DNA of 64,000 nt from Aurantibrevibacter sp041747755 (GTDB taxonomy: Bacteria > Bacteroidota > Bacteroidia > Flavobacteriales > Flavobacteriaceae): positions 1 to 64,000 of the forward strand of contig JBGTEN010000158.1 of assembly GCA_041747755.1 (NCBI GenBank), written 5' to 3'. The position numbers and the translations under genes are program-made. The number at the start of each line of letters is the position of its first letter. Position 1 is the first letter of the stretch. The notes under the pieces are model-generated. The model saw nothing but the letters and a program-made list of their open reading frames with translations. It ran no database searches and was not told the origin of the DNA. Below are positions 8,061 to 15,750 of this stretch, piece by piece.

Positions 8061-9836
8061 TTATTCCATGGACTCTTTTATTTTATTAAGATTAAGGCTA
8101 TTGGCCATGGCATTAAAAATAGCATAATAGGTTCCCTTAAGGTCGTATAGAAACTCATGAGTCCCATTTTCGGAAACTGTTCCTTTTTCCATTACAATAA
8201 TATTCGAAGCATCTATAATCTGTGAAATACTATGAGAGATTATAATTACGGTACGGTCTTTTTTAATGTCATCCAGACTTTTTTTGATTTGTTCGGTTGC
8301 TATTGCATCCAAATTGGCAGTCGGTTCGTCCAAAAAGATGATAGGCGGATTTTTAAGAAATATTCTTGCAATTGCAATGCGTTGTTGCTGCCCACCGGAT
8401 AGGAGGTGAGCTTGGGATTCATATCCGTTGGGAAGTTCTTCTATTTGTTCATGGATATATGCCTTTTTTGCCGCCGAAATGATATCACTGTACTCCTTAT
8501 CAGTACTTCCGTAAAGAATATTTTCTGCAATGGTACCTTTGAAAATGTGATTTTTTTGCAGTACTAAACCTATATTTTTCCTTAAAAATTTAGTGTTGTA
8601 CTCTTTTAAATCAACTCCGTCCAAAAATATTTGCCCACGAGTGGGTTCGTAAAATTTATCCAACAGGTTAATAACCGTACTCTTACCTGCTCCGCTTAAT
8701 CCAATAAGGGCTGAGATTTCATTGGGCTTTATCGTCATGTTTACATTGTGCAAAGCCTTATTTCCATTGGGGTAAACAAAATCAACATTTTTAACCTCAA
8801 TCAGGCCATGAATTTTGGAAGGTATGAAGGTTCCGGATGATTCTACCTCGTCTGCTTCCAAAATACCAAAGAATCCTTCGGAATAAATCAGCGCATCATT
8901 TACTTCATCATAAATTCTATGCAACTGTCTGATGGGAGCAGAAACGTTGTTGAACAATAAAATATGAAAAAGGATGGCTCCTATTGTCATTTGATCAGTT
9001 AATACAAAATACGCTGTAAGTACAATGATGATAATGACTCCTATTTGTTCAATAAAGCTTTTGACACTATCAAATAGAAAACTAGTTTTCCGTGTTGCCA
9101 TTTGGTTTTCTGTCATTTCATATTGAATGGTTTTATGCCTTTCGGATTCAATAGATTCAATAACAAAGGATTTTATAACAGTTATAGAATCAATTAAATT
9201 TATAATTCTGTTACTTTTTGTTTCCCTATAATTACGCATGTTACGGCGAAAACCACTTAATTTTTTTGCCTGTAACTGGCTAATATAGAAATAGAGGGGT
9301 ACAATAAAAATACCCACAAGACCTACGTAGAAATTAGCATAAAACATTGCGCCTAGAGCAACGATGGCGTTTGCGAACAAGGGTAATATCTCTATAAAGA
9401 AATTTTGTACCAATCGGGTTAAGCTACCTACCCCTAAATCTATTCGGGTTTGTAACTTACCACTTTCGTTATCAGAAGAGGTGTAGAAGGCCATTCGGTA
9501 AGTGAGAATTTTTTCTACGATGGTTTGTGCAAAATCTCTGGAAATAAAAATTCGAAGTTTTTCACCATAAAATTTTTGACCAAACTGCACTATGGAATAG
9601 ACAATTTCTTTAATCAATAGCACGCTGCTAATAATAAAAATAATATTAAGACCTTCACGCAATGGTGTTTTGGCCACCATTAAATCACTTATAGAGTCGA
9701 CTGTGTACTTGAGAATAAAAGCATTTACTTGAGCGGCAAAGGAGCCAATAATAGTAAGAAGAAAAGTGTAAAAAACTAAACTTTTATACGGTTTTATATA
9801 GGGAACGAGTTTCTTAAAAAGTGAACTAATTGTCAT
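8061..9836 (-). CDS. ABC exporter half-transporter (fused membrane and ATPase domains)
   Basis: This 591-residue protein has an N-terminal exporter-type membrane domain (about 15-320, six helices) and a C-terminal nucleotide-binding domain. The visible ATPase motifs are Walker A GLSGAGKST (379-387), the signature LSGGQQQR (about 479-486), Walker B IIFLDEP (about 499-505) and a final SHS switch histidine. The layout is that of MsbA/lipid or drug exporters working as homodimers. The gene is alone, with no accessory membrane fusion protein nearby, so the cargo is unknown. MsbA itself is one possibility but not proven. Confidence 0.88.
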   Translation of the reverse strand: MTISSLFKKLVPYIKPYKSLVFYTFLLTIIGSFAAQVNAFILKYTVDSISDLMVAKTPLREGLNIIFIISSVLLIKEIVYSIVQFGQKFYGEKLRIFISRDFAQTIVEKILTYRMAFYTSSDNESGKLQTRIDLGVGSLTRLVQNFFIEILPLFANAIVALGAMFYANFYVGLVGIFIVPLYFYISQLQAKKLSGFRRNMRNYRETKSNRIINLIDSITVIKSFVIESIESERHKTIQYEMTENQMATRKTSFLFDSVKSFIEQIGVIIIIVLTAYFVLTDQMTIGAILFHILLFNNVSAPIRQLHRIYDEVNDALIYSEGFFGILEADEVESSGTFIPSKIHGLIEVKNVDFVYPNGNKALHNVNMTIKPNEISALIGLSGAGKSTVINLLDKFYEPTRGQIFLDGVDLKEYNTKFLRKNIGLVLQKNHIFKGTIAENILYGSTDKEYSDIISAAKKAYIHEQIEELPNGYESQAHLLSGGQQQRIAIARIFLKNPPIIFLDEPTANLDAIATEQIKKSLDDIKKDRTVIIISHSISQIIDASNIIVMEKGTVSENGTHEFLYDLKGTYYAIFNAMANSLNLNKIKESME

Positions 9837-10102
9837 ACTGTTTTAGACCTGGATATAAGTGCTGTTCTCCGTAAATGAATCATCAACAGTTAAGTTTTAA
9901 TTCAAAAGGTTACAATTCACTTATCTAGTGAATTAAATTTCCGATTTCTAAGATAAGCATAAGATTTCTAGTAAGCACGGTTACTATTGAAAAGCATTAA
10001 CCCAAATTATGAGGAATGAGGAAACTTAAAATTTTAACCTTTAGAAATGTGAGCTAATTGGTTATTAGAAAATCCATAGCTTTAGTTAACCTGTATCATT
10101 TC

Positions 10103-10546
10103 CTAAATAATCTTAACCTTGACTTTTAATTCAGCAATAATTCCAAGAATAGTAGTTAAGGTTTCATTAAGGTTATCCTTTATTAATACATGAGGTATTC
10201 GTATGGTTGTAAAACCATTTCTATAGGAACACATGGCATCTTCCAAATCGGTTATCGCATGCTCAGGAGTAATCATTTGGTATTCTGTATCAATTTCAAT
10301 ATTAAGTTTAACCCGTGAAACAGCTAGGTGAACAAAGCGTTTGCCATCCCACCATTCCAGCATAGGTTGTACGCCCGATGTTTTAAGAGCATAGTATAAC
10401 TTAATGGCTTCTATCGGAGTTCCATTGGTAGATCTTAGTTTCTCCAAGCGGGAAATATGTTTTTCGCACAGTTCTGTACCAAATAGCGTTGTGCCCCATG
10501 CATGGGTTTCCGGATTTAAACTTTGTTTACATTCTATGCACTTCAT
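10103..10546 (-). CDS. Zinc-ribbon protein with a DUF559/Vsr-like nuclease-type C-terminus
   Basis: This is a 147-residue protein. The N-terminus has C3, C6, C27 and H30, which could bind one zinc. The C-terminal half reads like the PD-(D/E)xK fold of DUF559/Vsr proteins: a beta strand ending in NIEIDTEYQ, a helix with D, then GFTTIRIPHVLI. The glutamate and aspartate of IEID would match the active-site pair, and the last strand matches the usual vlRipn.li strand. This assignment is my inference from pattern only. It stands alone and is divergent from the Nramp/pxp operon. No signal peptide is present. Confidence 0.55.
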   Translation of the reverse strand: MKCIECKQSLNPETHAWGTTLFGTELCEKHISRLEKLRSTNGTPIEAIKLYYALKTSGVQPMLEWWDGKRFVHLAVSRVKLNIEIDTEYQMITPEHAITDLEDAMCSYRNGFTTIRIPHVLIKDNLNETLTTILGIIAELKVKVKII

Positions 10547-10565
10547 AAAGTATGCATTTACAATT

Positions 10566-10573
10566 TAGATTTG
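10566..10573 (+). promoter_or_regulatory. Candidate -7 element upstream of the Nramp-like/pxp operon
   Basis: TAGATTTG matches TAnnTTTG and faces the Nramp-like gene. No TTG is found 17-23 bases upstream, so the support is partial. Confidence 0.25.
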
Positions 10574-10771
10574 GGAATAGTATAACCTGTTTTTTTTTCC
10601 AATAGTATGCAGGAACCTCTCAATACCCCTTTCTTTTAGATGAAATGCAATTTTTTAGATGAACGGCAGCTATCAAAAATTAGAATTCAATATTTGAGGA
10701 TGTATTTTCTCTCTTGTTATGATAACCTCTTATATTTACAAAAGCCTTATGCCTCTATAAATAATTCAACT

Positions 10772-11971
10772 TTGAAAATTTTTAAAAACATCGGACCTGG
10801 AGTTTTAGTGGCGGCGGCCTTTATTGGTCCCGGTACAGTTACGGCCTGTACTTTAGCAGGAGTGGGCTTTGGGTATTCTTTGTTGTGGGCAATGTTGCTC
10901 TCTATTATTGCTACAATAGTTTTACAAGAAATGGCAGCAAGATTAGGCATTATTACCCAAAGAGGATTGGCAGATGTTATTAAGGAAGAGCTTAAAAAAC
11001 CATTTTTAAGAAACAGCGTAATAGCAATAATTATTGGGGCCATCCTAATTGGGAATGCTGCATATGAGGCCGGGAATATTGGTGGTGCTGCCTTAGGCTT
11101 AGAGGCTATTTTTGGCACTTCGTTTTCAAATTATTATCCAGCTTTTATTGGACTAGTGGCCTTTTTGCTTTTATACTTTGGAAATTATAAATTTCTGGAA
11201 AGGATTCTTATTACTTTAGTCGTAGTGATGAGCATATCTTTTGTGGTAACTGCTATTCTGGTAAAACCGGATGTTGTTAAAGTTTTAGCGGGATTATTTG
11301 TTCCGAAAATTCCCGAAGGAAGTATTCTTACTTTAATCGCGTTGGTAGGAACTACTGTCGTACCCTACAATCTATTTCTACATACCTCCTTGGTGAGTGA
11401 GAAATGGAAGACCAAAGAAGATCTGGGAGCGGCTAGAAAAGATACTTTTATTTCAGTTGCACTAGGGGGTCTGGTTTCCATGTGCATCATAGTTGCTGCC
11501 TCATCTATTGGCTTAAATGAAGTTGGCGGGGTGCTGGATTTAGCAAAAGCTTTGAAACCATTATATGGCGAGAGTGCCACCTATTTATTGGGAGTAGGTT
11601 TGTTTGCTGCAGGAATAACCTCTGCTATTACGGCACCTTTAGCAGCAGCTTATGTAGCCAATAGTTGTTTTGGATGGAAAATGGGGTTGAAGGACAAAAA
11701 GTTTAAACTTGTTTGGATGCTAATTATAGGTTTAGGTGTCTTTTTTTTATCATTTGAGATTAACCCTATAGAAATTATAAAATTTGCACAGGTTGCAAAT
11801 GGTGTTCTTTTACCTATTATGGCTATTTTTTTGTTGTGGGTAGTGAATAGAGATTCTGTTATGGGCAGCAATAAAAATACCTTGCTTCATAATATAGTTG
11901 GAATACTAATCATTCTTTTGGCTATTATTTTAGGACTAAAAACCATATTTACAGTAGTTGGACTTTTATGA
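10772..11971 (+). CDS. Divergent Nramp-family transporter of the 5-oxoproline operon (YcsG-like)
   Basis: This is an Nramp-fold membrane protein with 11 or so helices. I prefer the in-frame TTG at 10772 (protein starts KIFKNIGPG, 399 residues). ATGs at 10640 and 10700 would add 24-44 residues not expected in the family. The canonical metal site is missing: TM1 has FIGPGTVTA where metal transporters have DPGN, and TM6 has VVPYNLFLH where they have MPH. It overlaps pxpA by 4 bases. From memory, Bacillus ycsG occupies the same operon position. It therefore more likely carries a substrate linked to 5-oxoproline than Mn or Fe. That transport role is inference. Confidence 0.8.
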   Translation: MKIFKNIGPGVLVAAAFIGPGTVTACTLAGVGFGYSLLWAMLLSIIATIVLQEMAARLGIITQRGLADVIKEELKKPFLRNSVIAIIIGAILIGNAAYEAGNIGGAALGLEAIFGTSFSNYYPAFIGLVAFLLLYFGNYKFLERILITLVVVMSISFVVTAILVKPDVVKVLAGLFVPKIPEGSILTLIALVGTTVVPYNLFLHTSLVSEKWKTKEDLGAARKDTFISVALGGLVSMCIIVAASSIGLNEVGGVLDLAKALKPLYGESATYLLGVGLFAAGITSAITAPLAAAYVANSCFGWKMGLKDKKFKLVWMLIIGLGVFFLSFEINPIEIIKFAQVANGVLLPIMAIFLLWVVNRDSVMGSNKNTLLHNIVGILIILLAIILGLKTIFTVVGLL

Positions 11972-12696
11972 GTGAAAAATGGAAAATAGATTTTAATAGT
12001 GATGTTGGGGAAGGTTTGGAAAACGAAGCACTATTGTTTCCCTATTTGAGTTCTTGCAGCGTTGCTTGTGGTGGTCATGCAGGTGATATGAACACCATGA
12101 AGCATATTGTGCGGTTGGCAAAACAGTTTGATGTAAAAGTTGGAGCTCATCCCTCATATCCTGACAGAGCAAATTTTGGAAGAAAAACGGTTTCTATTCC
12201 GTCTAAATTACTTATAGAAAGTATTGAGGAACAGATTAGAAATCTAAAAATTATTTTGGAAGAAGAGCATATGGAGTTGCACCACATTAAAGCTCATGGT
12301 GCGCTTTATAATGACATTGCGAAAGACACCATTTTATCCAGAGTGTTTCTAAAAGCTATTAAATCATATAAAAAAACAAGCTACGTATATGTGCCTTATG
12401 CGTCTGCAATCGCCTGCGAAGCGTTAACAAGTGGCTTTACTATACAATATGAAGCCTTTGGAGATAGAAATTACAATAAGGATTTAAGTTTGGTCCCAAG
12501 AAATTTACCTCATGCTTTGATTGAAAAGCCAATCGATGTAATGAAACATATCATGAGGATGCATCAGGATCATAAAGTAAAGACTATTGAAGGTGATTTT
12601 GTAGAAATTTCAGCAGATACCTATTGTATTCATGGCGACACACCTACTGTTTTAGAAATATTGATGTATCTTTCTAAGCGATTTTCAAAAAAATAA
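11968..12696 (+). CDS. pxpA: 5-oxoprolinase subunit A (LamB/YcsF family)
   Basis: This 242-residue protein is one of three subunits of the ATP-dependent prokaryotic 5-oxoprolinase, which opens 5-oxoproline to glutamate. Family features are the N-terminal DFNSDVGEG, the SCSVACGGHAGD segment (about 29-40), the HHIKAHGALYND stretch (about 107-118) and the C-terminal CIHGDTPTV. The ATG overlaps the stop of the transporter gene (ATGA). The next gene starts 14 bases after its stop. The length is normal for the family (about 245-255). The complete set pxpA, pxpB, pxpC follows in order, which makes the assignment strong. Confidence 0.95.
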   Translation: MSEKWKIDFNSDVGEGLENEALLFPYLSSCSVACGGHAGDMNTMKHIVRLAKQFDVKVGAHPSYPDRANFGRKTVSIPSKLLIESIEEQIRNLKIILEEEHMELHHIKAHGALYNDIAKDTILSRVFLKAIKSYKKTSYVYVPYASAIACEALTSGFTIQYEAFGDRNYNKDLSLVPRNLPHALIEKPIDVMKHIMRMHQDHKVKTIEGDFVEISADTYCIHGDTPTVLEILMYLSKRFSKK

Positions 12697-12710
12697 TCAA
12701 AACATTATAA

Positions 12711-13448
12711 GTGAGTAGCTATCCTATTTCAATAAAATCCTTTGGCCTAAACGCTATTTTAATTGAATGGCCCGAAGAAGTTAATGAAACAATCCTGAAT
12801 GATATACTTCAATTCACAGCTCATTTAAAGAATACAATCTTGGTGCAGGAGGAGTGGGAGTTAGTACCGGCTTATAATTCTTTAACCATTATCCAAAGGC
12901 GAAAGGTGCTGGATTACACTAAAATTTCAGAGCAACTGAGAGAATTGTACCGTACAAAGGAAAATGTAAAATTGGAGCAAAAATTTTTGTGGAGATTACC
13001 AGTGTGCTACGATTTAGACTTTGGAATAGATTTGCAAGATGTTGCATTTCAATTAAATAGTAGTGTTGAGGAGGTGATAGCAATTCATACAAAACATACC
13101 TATACAGTTTATGGAATTGGGTTTTTACCGGGATTTATGTATTTAGGGGGCTTGCCTGCGAATCTGGAGGTTCCCAGAAAAATATCACCAAGATTAAAAG
13201 TAGAAAAGGGATCGGTGGGCTTGGCAGGAAAGCAAACGGGGATTTATCCTCAGGAATCTCCGGGAGGATGGAATATTATTGGGAGTTGTTCAGTTTCTAT
13301 GTTCAATGTAAATGTTAGCCCGCCTTGTTTTGTTAGTGTCGGTGATAGAATTCAATTCTATCAAATCTCAAGAGCCGAATATGATTTACATAAGATTGAA
13401 AGTGAAGTAGGGATTTACCAACTGGAAAAAATTGAAATAGATGCTTAA
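12711..13448 (+). CDS. pxpB: 5-oxoprolinase subunit B (KipI family)
   Basis: This is a 245-residue cyclophilin-like KipI/PxpB protein, starting with GTG at 12711. The family segment HTKHTYTVYGIGFLPGFMYLGGLP (about residues 122-145; key residues GFLPGF) and the following LEVPRKISPRLKVEKGSVGLAGKQTGIYP region are intact. The SPGGWNIIG stretch (about 184-192) is also typical. KipI was first described in Bacillus as a sporulation kinase inhibitor, but in this operon it is a 5-oxoprolinase subunit. It overlaps pxpC by 8 bases, so the two are translationally coupled. Confidence 0.94.
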   Translation: MSSYPISIKSFGLNAILIEWPEEVNETILNDILQFTAHLKNTILVQEEWELVPAYNSLTIIQRRKVLDYTKISEQLRELYRTKENVKLEQKFLWRLPVCYDLDFGIDLQDVAFQLNSSVEEVIAIHTKHTYTVYGIGFLPGFMYLGGLPANLEVPRKISPRLKVEKGSVGLAGKQTGIYPQESPGGWNIIGSCSVSMFNVNVSPPCFVSVGDRIQFYQISRAEYDLHKIESEVGIYQLEKIEIDA

Positions 13449-14280
13449 GTTGGTGAAGTCAGGTTTTTTTACCTCGATTCAGGATGTTGGTAGATTTGGT
13501 TACAGGGATAAGGGTGTTCCGGTATCCGGCACAATGGATTCCATTTCTGTCTCACTGATTAATGTGCTTTTAGATAATGAACCTGGTACCTCCGTTCTGG
13601 AAATTACAATGACAGGACCAGAATTGTTATTTGAAGAAGACACCTATGTTGCACTGGGTGGAGCAGAATTTTCATGGGTACTAAACAATAAGCCTGTTAA
13701 AAGTTACAAAGTTATTAAAGTGTATGCCGGGGATGTACTTTCTTTTGGAAAATTAAAGAAAGGGTTTAGGGGCTATTTGGGTGTTAAAAATGGTTTTCAG
13801 ATTCCAAAAGTATTGGGAAGTAGCTCTTATTATAAACCAATTACAGCAACAAATCATTTAAAGGATAATTCTCAAATTCCCTATCTACCGTGCGCTTCAT
13901 TTCAACCTAAAATTCAAGAAATGAAAATAGATTCTTTTTTGGATGAGACACTGTTGGAAGTACATAAAGGTCCGGAATATTCGCTTTTAACAGACAAACA
14001 ATTGGAATTCCTTTTCTCTAAAACCTATAGCGTCGCCAAAGAAAATGATAGAATGGCATACCAACTAAATGAGCAAATTGAAGGTCATACTATTTCTATG
14101 CTTACTTCTGCAACGCTTCCTGGAACAGTCCAACTTACCGCTTCGGGAAAGTTAATTATATTGATGAAAGACGGACAGACCACAGGTGGGTACCCAAGGA
14201 TTTTACAACTATCAGAAAGGGCAATCTGCATATTGTCTCAAAAAAAAGCCACTGATGTAATTACTTTTAAATTGATTTAA
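13441..14280 (+). CDS. pxpC: 5-oxoprolinase subunit C (KipA family)
   Basis: This is the 279-residue biotin-dependent-carboxyltransferase-like subunit of 5-oxoprolinase. Family features are the opening GFFTSIQDVGRFGYRDKGVPVSG (about residues 8-30; key residues IQDxGR and G.P.SG), the HKGPEY stretch (about 175-180) and the C-terminal MKDGQTTGGYPRI segment near residue 245. Two-domain KipA proteins are usually 300 residues or longer, so this copy is slightly compact. It is the last gene of the operon; the next gene is convergent, 31 bases away, and no clear terminator hairpin is visible between them. Confidence 0.93.
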   Translation: MLKLVKSGFFTSIQDVGRFGYRDKGVPVSGTMDSISVSLINVLLDNEPGTSVLEITMTGPELLFEEDTYVALGGAEFSWVLNNKPVKSYKVIKVYAGDVLSFGKLKKGFRGYLGVKNGFQIPKVLGSSSYYKPITATNHLKDNSQIPYLPCASFQPKIQEMKIDSFLDETLLEVHKGPEYSLLTDKQLEFLFSKTYSVAKENDRMAYQLNEQIEGHTISMLTSATLPGTVQLTASGKLIILMKDGQTTGGYPRILQLSERAICILSQKKATDVITFKLI

Positions 14281-14311
14281 TTCTAAACATCAGAGCTGTT
14301 AGATTGCAGAT

Positions 14312-15385
14312 TTAAAAATCAATAGTATCGTCTTCATAAAATCCTTCCTTACGCACTTTTTTTCGTTGTGCTTTTATTTCTTTTTTAGTTGGACCAAAAT
14401 CAGTTTGCTTTTTGGATTTTTTTTGATTTTTAGTCATGCTGTTTTTTGGGATACTTCCATTTTCACCTGCACGCTGATCTTCTATTGGAACTAAGACATC
14501 TTTGTGTTTATCTAATCTGTATGAAGCTCCTACAGTTCCAAAAATTCGGGATGGCGTATTTTTAAAACTTGCCCCAAGGTTAGCATCAACTTGTAAATTT
14601 TCGCTTAAAAGGTGTGCTACACCACTTCGCAACAAAACATCCGCATATCTATCACTTTGAATTCCTTGATTTTCAATAAATACGCTCCATTTAGGATTTC
14701 TAAAGCCATGAGATAAGGAGATAATATAACTTAATTCCGGAAAATCAGTTCCAACTCTATCGTAAGCAATATTGGATATCAACACAAATCTAGGTGTCAG
14801 CCGGCTCTGAGTGGCTAACATGACTCTAGGCGAAACGATAGGATCTCCGATATAAAAAGGGTTGTCCCCTAGGTTAAAATTAGCACCGGCATACAAAGAT
14901 ACTGCGGGTAGAAGGTTTTTAAATTGAAACTTATTATTGGCCCTCCAACTGTATAGGTTTGGTTTGTTTCGTTGAGGGTTTTTAAAGGGGTCATAAATAA
15001 GATATTTTAATCCCAGGCGGTTTCTGTAAAAATTGGTTCTTCTCTCTTTGATGTCAAAATTTAAAAAGCTAATGTTCTGGGTTTGATAAGTACCCTCCCA
15101 ATTGATTTCTAAAGACTCAAATAGTAGTCCATATCTAAGAGATAAATCTGCGCCTAAAATCCCTGATTCAGTATCCAAAAGCATATGATCCTGTTGTTCA
15201 AAAGCGATACCAAATTCAGCCTGAATTACATTTTTTCCAACCGCATACGCACTAACAGATTGTCCGGGTCGATTTGAATTGATTACATCTGTATACTGCG
15301 AAAGCAGTAAAAGAGGACATAAAGAAAGTAGTATTCCTAGGGCGTTATTTTTTTGTAATCTTATTAATCGATGGAAAATAAGCAT
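14312..15385 (-). CDS. Probable outer-membrane beta-barrel protein (MetA-pathway phenol degradation/transporter-like family)
   Basis: This 357-residue protein has an N-terminal signal-like hydrophobic segment (about 13-30). After it, many alternating strands rich in aromatic residues and turns suggest a beta barrel. The opening INSNRPGQSVSAYAVGKNVIQAEFG pattern (key residues DRPG-like NRPGQ) is what I know from the flavobacterial family filed under phenol-degradation transporter-like proteins. The C-terminal 60 residues are different: a lysine-rich, probably unstructured tail (KKSKKQ, KKEIKAQRKKVRK) ending in acidic residues. The tail is odd for a barrel and may face the periplasm. The function is unknown. 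Confidence 0.65.
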   Translation of the reverse strand: MLIFHRLIRLQKNNALGILLSLCPLLLLSQYTDVINSNRPGQSVSAYAVGKNVIQAEFGIAFEQQDHMLLDTESGILGADLSLRYGLLFESLEINWEGTYQTQNISFLNFDIKERRTNFYRNRLGLKYLIYDPFKNPQRNKPNLYSWRANNKFQFKNLLPAVSLYAGANFNLGDNPFYIGDPIVSPRVMLATQSRLTPRFVLISNIAYDRVGTDFPELSYIISLSHGFRNPKWSVFIENQGIQSDRYADVLLRSGVAHLLSENLQVDANLGASFKNTPSRIFGTVGASYRLDKHKDVLVPIEDQRAGENGSIPKNSMTKNQKKSKKQTDFGPTKKEIKAQRKKVRKEGFYEDDTIDF

Positions 15386-15437
15386 GATTTTATTATTATT
15401 TTAAGATTTTTGAACCCTTTTTACAGTAATAGAATTG

Positions 15438-15445
15438 TATTTTTG
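15438..15445 (+). promoter_or_regulatory. Candidate -7 element upstream of the DUF4834/YfhO operon
   Basis: TATTTTTG fits TAnnTTTG and ends 20 bases before the start codon. A TTG lies at 15410-15412, 25 bases upstream, slightly further than the usual 17-23. Confidence 0.4.
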
Positions 15446-15465
15446 ACTTAATTTAATACACTAAT

Positions 15466-15729
15466 ATGGGTCTCTTAAGAACGATACTAATCATGGTATT
15501 AGTATACTATGTACTTAAAATACTAACCAAATGGTTAGGGCCAAAACTGTTCAATTATGCAGCGAGAAAAACGGAAGAACGATTTAAGGAACAGTTCGGT
15601 CAATTTTCCACGCAAAACCAGCCACAGGAAGACACAATAGGCGATATAATTATTGATAAGAATCTCAACAAAAAAAACAAGTCCTCAAAAAAAGTTGGAG
15701 AATACATAGATTTTGAGGAAATTGAGTAA
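15466..15729 (+). CDS. DUF4834 family protein
   Basis: This 87-residue protein has one N-terminal membrane helix (about 4-25, LLRTILIMVLVYYVLKIL), followed by KWLGPKLFNYAARKTEERFKEQFG and a polar tail with a lysine patch and the ending YIDFEEIE. This layout is the Bacteroidota DUF4834 family, of unknown function. It starts the operon that continues 21 bases later with the YfhO protein. The acidic EYIDFEE ending recurs in the family. Confidence 0.85.
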   Translation: MGLLRTILIMVLVYYVLKILTKWLGPKLFNYAARKTEERFKEQFGQFSTQNQPQEDTIGDIIIDKNLNKKNKSSKKVGEYIDFEEIE

Positions 15730-15750
15730 TTATTACAGCCCAACCACTTC

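Noticed and set aside
10747..11871. Minus-strand frames inside the Nramp-like gene
   Set aside because: They mirror a hydrophobic gene in the other strand and show no protein-like features.
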